A DNA stretch of 7,781 bases. Origin: Polyangia bacterium (GTDB taxonomy: Bacteria; Myxococcota_A; Polyangia; Polyangiales; Polyangiaceae). The stretch covers positions 1 to 7,781 of the forward strand of contig JAUILJ010000355.1 of assembly GCA_030433055.1 (NCBI GenBank), written 5' to 3'. Made by a program: the position numbers and the translations under genes. The notes under the pieces were generated by a model that did not search any database, was not told where the DNA came from, and worked only from the letters and a program-made list of their open reading frames with translations. The first letter of the stretch is position 1. Every line of letters starts with the position of its first letter. Positions 4,702 to 7,781 of this stretch are shown piece after piece.

Positions 4702-6372
4702 ATGAAGTATTCGACCCAGTATGCCCATCCCCAGGGCGCTCTGCCTCGACTGGCGCCCGACCGCTGGGGCTCTTCGCCCCTCAAGGCCTTGGCCCTGGTC
4801 GCCTTGAGCGCCGCGGTGGCGGCAGGCTGCGGAGCGAGTGAAGACTCCAGCGCCAACGGCTCGGCAACTGGTGGTTCTGGCGGCAGCGCTGGTCAGACAG
4901 GCGCCGCCAGCATCGAGTTCTCGAACGAAGGCACCTTGGAGGTCGCGCCCCTGGTCGCCATCGAACTCGCTGTCCAGGTGCGCCCGGAAGGACAGCACAG
5001 CGTCCGCTTCAGCCTGACGGGGGACTCCCTCGACGCGTCCCTGGCCGCGACTGAAGTGACCACGGACAGCTCCGGCGTGGCCACCACGACGCTGTTCGCG
5101 CCGAGCCATGTCACGAGCTTCAACGTGCGCGCGGCGGTAGGCACCGAGGTCAGCGCGTCGAAGACCGTTTCGGTGTCAGAACAAGGCTTCGGCACCCTGC
5201 GGGTCACCCCGGAGTACTCGGGTGGGCGCGAGGTCACCAGCTGGACCGCGAGTGTCCACCCCGGCAGGCGCTGTAGCGACCTCTCGGGCAACCCACCACC
5301 CGATGGCGCGCTCTGGACCACTGTTTCCCCAGGGCAAACGATCGAGATCGACTCCGTACCTGCGGGCACCTACTCGGCGGTCACGCTGCGTGCCAGCCAG
5401 TTCGCCGGTGGTTGCAGCGACCTCGCTGGTGTGATGGCGGGCGAGACCAAATCCGTCGCTGTCCAGGTGATCAACCGCCCGCTGCAGCTGTCGGAGACCG
5501 AACTCGACATGACCTTGGGGCTCGACGACCTGAACTACGATTGGGAGCTGGGGCTGGACACCGCCCGTGCGAGCGCCAAGGCGGCGCTGCTCGGCGAGTC
5601 GGAGTCGGACATCGACGCGCTGCTCGACGCCATGGCACAGAGCCTGCCCAGCGGGGATGCAGCGCTCTTCCAGAGCAGTCGCGACAGTGGCGCATGGGAC
5701 GCGCAGGTCGCTGCGTGGATCGGAAGCGGCGCAGAGAAGGTGCTGCGCTCGACTCTCGATCAGTGGTTCGAAGCGAGCGCGTCCCGGCTCTCCGGAGATC
5801 AGGTGTTGATCGGGAAGCTCCAGGCGGTGGGCAGCAGCCCAGGCTGGGGCACCTGGCACCTGGAGGAGGTCGCTGGCCTGGCGCCCGCCAAGGCAGGTTT
5901 CCCTGCGGATATTGGCAAGCTGAGCCTGAGCGCTGACCCCGACGACTCTCTGCTACTTGGAGGGAGCTTCTACTTCTTCCCCTCGCGCCTGGTCGTGAGC
6001 GCCGCGGAGCAACAGGCCATCAGCGCGAGCGGCACCGCGACCGCACCCGAAGCGCTGGCAGAGGTGATCGACTGCGATGGCCTCGGCGCCAGCCTGGCGG
6101 GCCAAGGCGTGCTCTTCGAGGGCTGTGACGGAGTCTGCGGTGCCCTGGCCTGTCGCGAGGGCCTCTCGCATCTGTTCAAGCGTGCACGGGACGCCTCGGG
6201 GGACACGCCAGCCACCCTCACCTTCAGCGCGGCTGCCGCCACGGAGATCGACTCCGAGGCGCGCCCCACCGGTGTCCAGGGCACCTGGGTCGGCGAAATC
6301 GAAGGCAGCACCCAAGCACCGCTCAGCATCTCCGGCAGCGCCAAGGGCGCTCAGTCCCTGCCCCCGCAGTGA
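4702..6372 (+). CDS. Predicted outer-surface lipoprotein with Ig-like N-terminal region, function unknown
   Basis: This 556-residue protein is not assigned to a named family. A hydrophobic stretch LKALALVALSAAVAAGC ends at Cys43, a plausible though non-ideal lipobox (AAGC), followed by a Ser/Gly-rich linker (44-70) typical of myxobacterial lipoproteins. Residues about 71-260 are rich in beta-forming Thr/Val/Ser alternation and resemble bacterial Ig-like or adhesin folds. They contain a repeated CSDL motif at Cys191 and Cys238. Residues about 280-380 look more helical. A cluster of four cysteines (458, 475, 479, 484) marks the C-terminal part and suggests disulfides. An in-frame TGA at 4696 makes 4702 the earliest ATG, but no ribosome binding site is visible and the n-region is unusually long (about 26 residues). 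It is divergent from pilR, so shared control through the spacer is possible. The stop codon lies within the first copy of a tandem repeat. Confidence 0.75.
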   Translation: MKYSTQYAHPQGALPRLAPDRWGSSPLKALALVALSAAVAAGCGASEDSSANGSATGGSGGSAGQTGAASIEFSNEGTLEVAPLVAIELAVQVRPEGQHSVRFSLTGDSLDASLAATEVTTDSSGVATTTLFAPSHVTSFNVRAAVGTEVSASKTVSVSEQGFGTLRVTPEYSGGREVTSWTASVHPGRRCSDLSGNPPPDGALWTTVSPGQTIEIDSVPAGTYSAVTLRASQFAGGCSDLAGVMAGETKSVAVQVINRPLQLSETELDMTLGLDDLNYDWELGLDTARASAKAALLGESESDIDALLDAMAQSLPSGDAALFQSSRDSGAWDAQVAAWIGSGAEKVLRSTLDQWFEASASRLSGDQVLIGKLQAVGSSPGWGTWHLEEVAGLAPAKAGFPADIGKLSLSADPDDSLLLGGSFYFFPSRLVVSAAEQQAISASGTATAPEALAEVIDCDGLGASLAGQGVLFEGCDGVCGALACREGLSHLFKRARDASGDTPATLTFSAAAATEIDSEARPTGVQGTWVGEIEGSTQAPLSISGSAKGAQSLPPQ

Positions 6373-6440
6373 CCTACTCAGCGCAGTGACCTACTCAGCG
6401 CAGTGACCTACTCAGCGCAGTGACCTACTCAGCGCAGTGA
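6366..6440. repeat. Tandem repeat, 17-bp unit, about 4.4 copies, at a convergent gene junction
   Basis: Four perfect contiguous copies of GCAGTGACCTACTCAGC occupy 6366-6433, followed by a 7-bp partial copy to 6440. The first copy overlaps the last codon and TGA of the lipoprotein gene. The array fills most of the 95-bp gap to the stop codon of the convergent GTPase gene. Because 17 is not divisible by 3, its successive TGA triplets fall in all three plus frames. No U-rich terminator is visible here in either direction. Confidence 0.95.
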
Positions 6441-6467
6441 TCCAGCGGGCGCGCTCTTCGGCAGATT

Positions 6468-7781
6468 TCAGCCGCCGACCCGGCGCCACGCGAGCCGAGC
6501 CTCGATCGCGAACGCGTAGGCGACCAGCGCGTCCTCGATGGGTAGCGCGCCACCGGAGCGGGCGTCACGCGCAATCGCGCGAAACTCCAGGTAGCGCTGG
6601 CCTTGGAGACCGAGCATCAGCGCGACCACCGCAGGGTCCCGCGGCGCCTCCTTCTGGCTCACCAGGTTCGCCGCAGCAGCGAACGTGCGTGTGACCAGGT
6701 GCTCGGCGTGCTCCACCGCGTCCGCGGTGTCTCCGGCGGCGAGCGCCTCCTCGAGCTGTCGTACCACCCCGTGCTGAGACTTGGGGAACAGCGCCGCATA
6801 GCTGAAGCTGGGCAGCGGATTGCGCAGCGACGGCGGTGGCAGGTCCAGCTCTTCCACGACGGGCACCAGAGGGCGCTGACTGAGGCCCGCTCTGCGGCTG
6901 CTCGACGGGCGGCTCGGTCTCGACGACACCGGCGGGGACGAGATCGGCGACGCAGCGATGGGGACGACGCTCCCCGAGCCGGGACTGGAGTCGGCCTGGG
7001 TGTTTTCCTCGCGGCTTTGAACGCCGCTCTTGACCAGCTCGGCGTCGAGAGACGGCACGGTGCCGAACTCGCGGCGACGCCTGAGCCGGGGAGGATCGTC
7101 GGCGGCTGAGCCTGAGTCTTGACCCGCTCCGCGGGCTCCAAACTCGGCGACGCTGCGCGCCATGTCCTCCCCCAACATGCTGTCCGGCGCATGGGTGAGG
7201 CGCGGAAGCTCATCGTCATCGCCATCGGTGGATCTGATCTCCGGCAGGCGCTGGCTCAGCGCCGTGGGTTGCTCACTGTCGAAGCGTTCGGGGGACGCCT
7301 GCGGGCTCGATTCAGCCAGCCGCAGCGCCTCCGTGAGGCCGCCCTCAGGCACCTGGAGCGCCGATCGGGGCACCTCGCTGCTCTCGGGCATGCGGCGCTC
7401 GAAATCTTCGAGCACCAGGCGGGTGATGCGGTCGAGGGACTCGAACACCCCCTGGCCTGACGTCGCCACGGTCTCGAACGCGGGAACTCCGCGCGGATTC
7501 AGCTCTGCCTCGAGCTCTTCGACGGGCCGCACGTCGCGCAGATCGCGCTTGTTGTACTGGAGCACCAGGGGCAGCTCAGCCAGCACGCGGCCATGCTCCT
7601 TGAGGTTCTCTTGGAGGTTTTCCAGCGACTCCAGGTTCGCGTCCCGGCGCCCTCGCTGAGAGTCCGCCACCAGCACCACGCCGTCGGCGCCCGTCAGCAC
7701 CAGCTTGCGCGTGGCGTTGTAGTAGACCTGGCCGGGCACCGTGAAGAGCTGCAACCTCACCCCCATCCCCCGCACGCTCGG
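6468..7781 (-). CDS. MglA-like small GTPase with long C-terminal extension; 5' end beyond the right edge
   Basis: The frame is open to the right edge, so the visible 437 residues lack the N terminus with the P-loop. Residues 1-130 match the MglA family of bacterial Ras-like GTPases: LQLFTVPGQVYYNATRKL at the G3 region (with the family's TVPGQ in place of DxxG), GADGVVLVADSQ, NLESLENLQENL, the guanine-specificity motif NKRD (77-80), and ATSGQGVF near G5. MglA sets cell polarity and drives gliding and pilus reversals in Myxococcus, but it is about 195 residues long and ends after this domain. Here a roughly 190-residue Ser/Pro/Arg-rich, probably disordered linker follows. It is succeeded by a helical 115-residue domain (about 323-437) that I do not recognise. 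The gene converges on the lipoprotein gene. It is probably a polarity or motility regulator with an added effector or localisation module, not MglA itself. Confidence 0.88.
   Translation of the reverse strand, partial: PSVRGMGVRLQLFTVPGQVYYNATRKLVLTGADGVVLVADSQRGRRDANLESLENLQENLKEHGRVLAELPLVLQYNKRDLRDVRPVEELEAELNPRGVPAFETVATSGQGVFESLDRITRLVLEDFERRMPESSEVPRSALQVPEGGLTEALRLAESSPQASPERFDSEQPTALSQRLPEIRSTDGDDDELPRLTHAPDSMLGEDMARSVAEFGARGAGQDSGSAADDPPRLRRRREFGTVPSLDAELVKSGVQSREENTQADSSPGSGSVVPIAASPISSPPVSSRPSRPSSSRRAGLSQRPLVPVVEELDLPPPSLRNPLPSFSYAALFPKSQHGVVRQLEEALAAGDTADAVEHAEHLVTRTFAAAANLVSQKEAPRDPAVVALMLGLQGQRYLEFRAIARDARSGGALPIEDALVAYAFAIEARLAWRRVGG

Noticed and set aside
3924..4841. Plus-strand open frame opposite pilR
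   Set aside because: It is fully antisense to the conserved receiver and AAA+ coding sequence and has no domain of its own.
4626..4856. 77-residue extension of pilR from the ATG at 4856
   Set aside because: It would overlap the divergent lipoprotein gene and put a non-conserved segment before the receiver domain; 4625 gives the usual architecture.

Overview
The window is high-GC DNA with deltaproteobacterial, probably myxobacterial (Myxococcota) character. The evidence is an MglA-type gliding-motility GTPase fused to a long tail, a PilR-type sigma-54 activator beside pilin genes, a large Ser/Gly-linker lipoprotein, and an RHS fragment. No rRNA or tRNA gene is visible, so the lineage rests on gene content alone.

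Layout. Positions 1-643 (minus) hold the C-terminal core of an RHS/YD-repeat protein. It runs off the left edge and lacks the large N-terminal part of the family. A strong intrinsic terminator (683-711, minus) separates it from three tandem type IV prepilin-like genes, all minus: pilin 1 (746-1336), pilin 2 (1447-2001) and pilin 3 (2400-2972). Upstream of these, on the same strand, is a 482-residue NtrC-family response regulator, best read as PilR (3177-4625). A 76-bp divergent spacer with a 22-bp dyad separates pilR from a plus-strand lipoprotein gene (4702-6372). That gene converges on a minus-strand MglA-like GTPase (6468-7781) whose 5' end lies beyond the right edge.

How it fits together. 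PilR-type proteins activate sigma-54 promoters of pilin genes. An 11-of-12 match to the -24/-12 consensus lies at 2052-2067, 51 bp upstream of the pilin 2 ATG, and a weaker 9-of-12 match lies at 2997-3012, upstream of pilin 3. Both elements overlap possible upstream in-frame starts, which supports the short prepilin starts chosen here. A perfect 5 x 18-bp repeat (2241-2330) sits about 200-290 bp upstream of the predicted pilin 2 transcription start, where an activator's enhancer would be expected. The likely picture is a self-contained PilR/sigma-54 pilin island without an adjacent pilS. The MglA-like GTPase may also belong to motility or polarity, but its link to the pilins is by neighbourhood only.

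A second, unrelated tandem repeat (17 bp, about 4.4 copies) fills the convergent junction at 6366-6440 and contains the lipoprotein stop codon. The best leads are the sigma-54 promoter/repeat arrangement, the Pro22-less pilins with a shared C-terminal DxDxD motif, and the C-terminally extended MglA-like GTPase.
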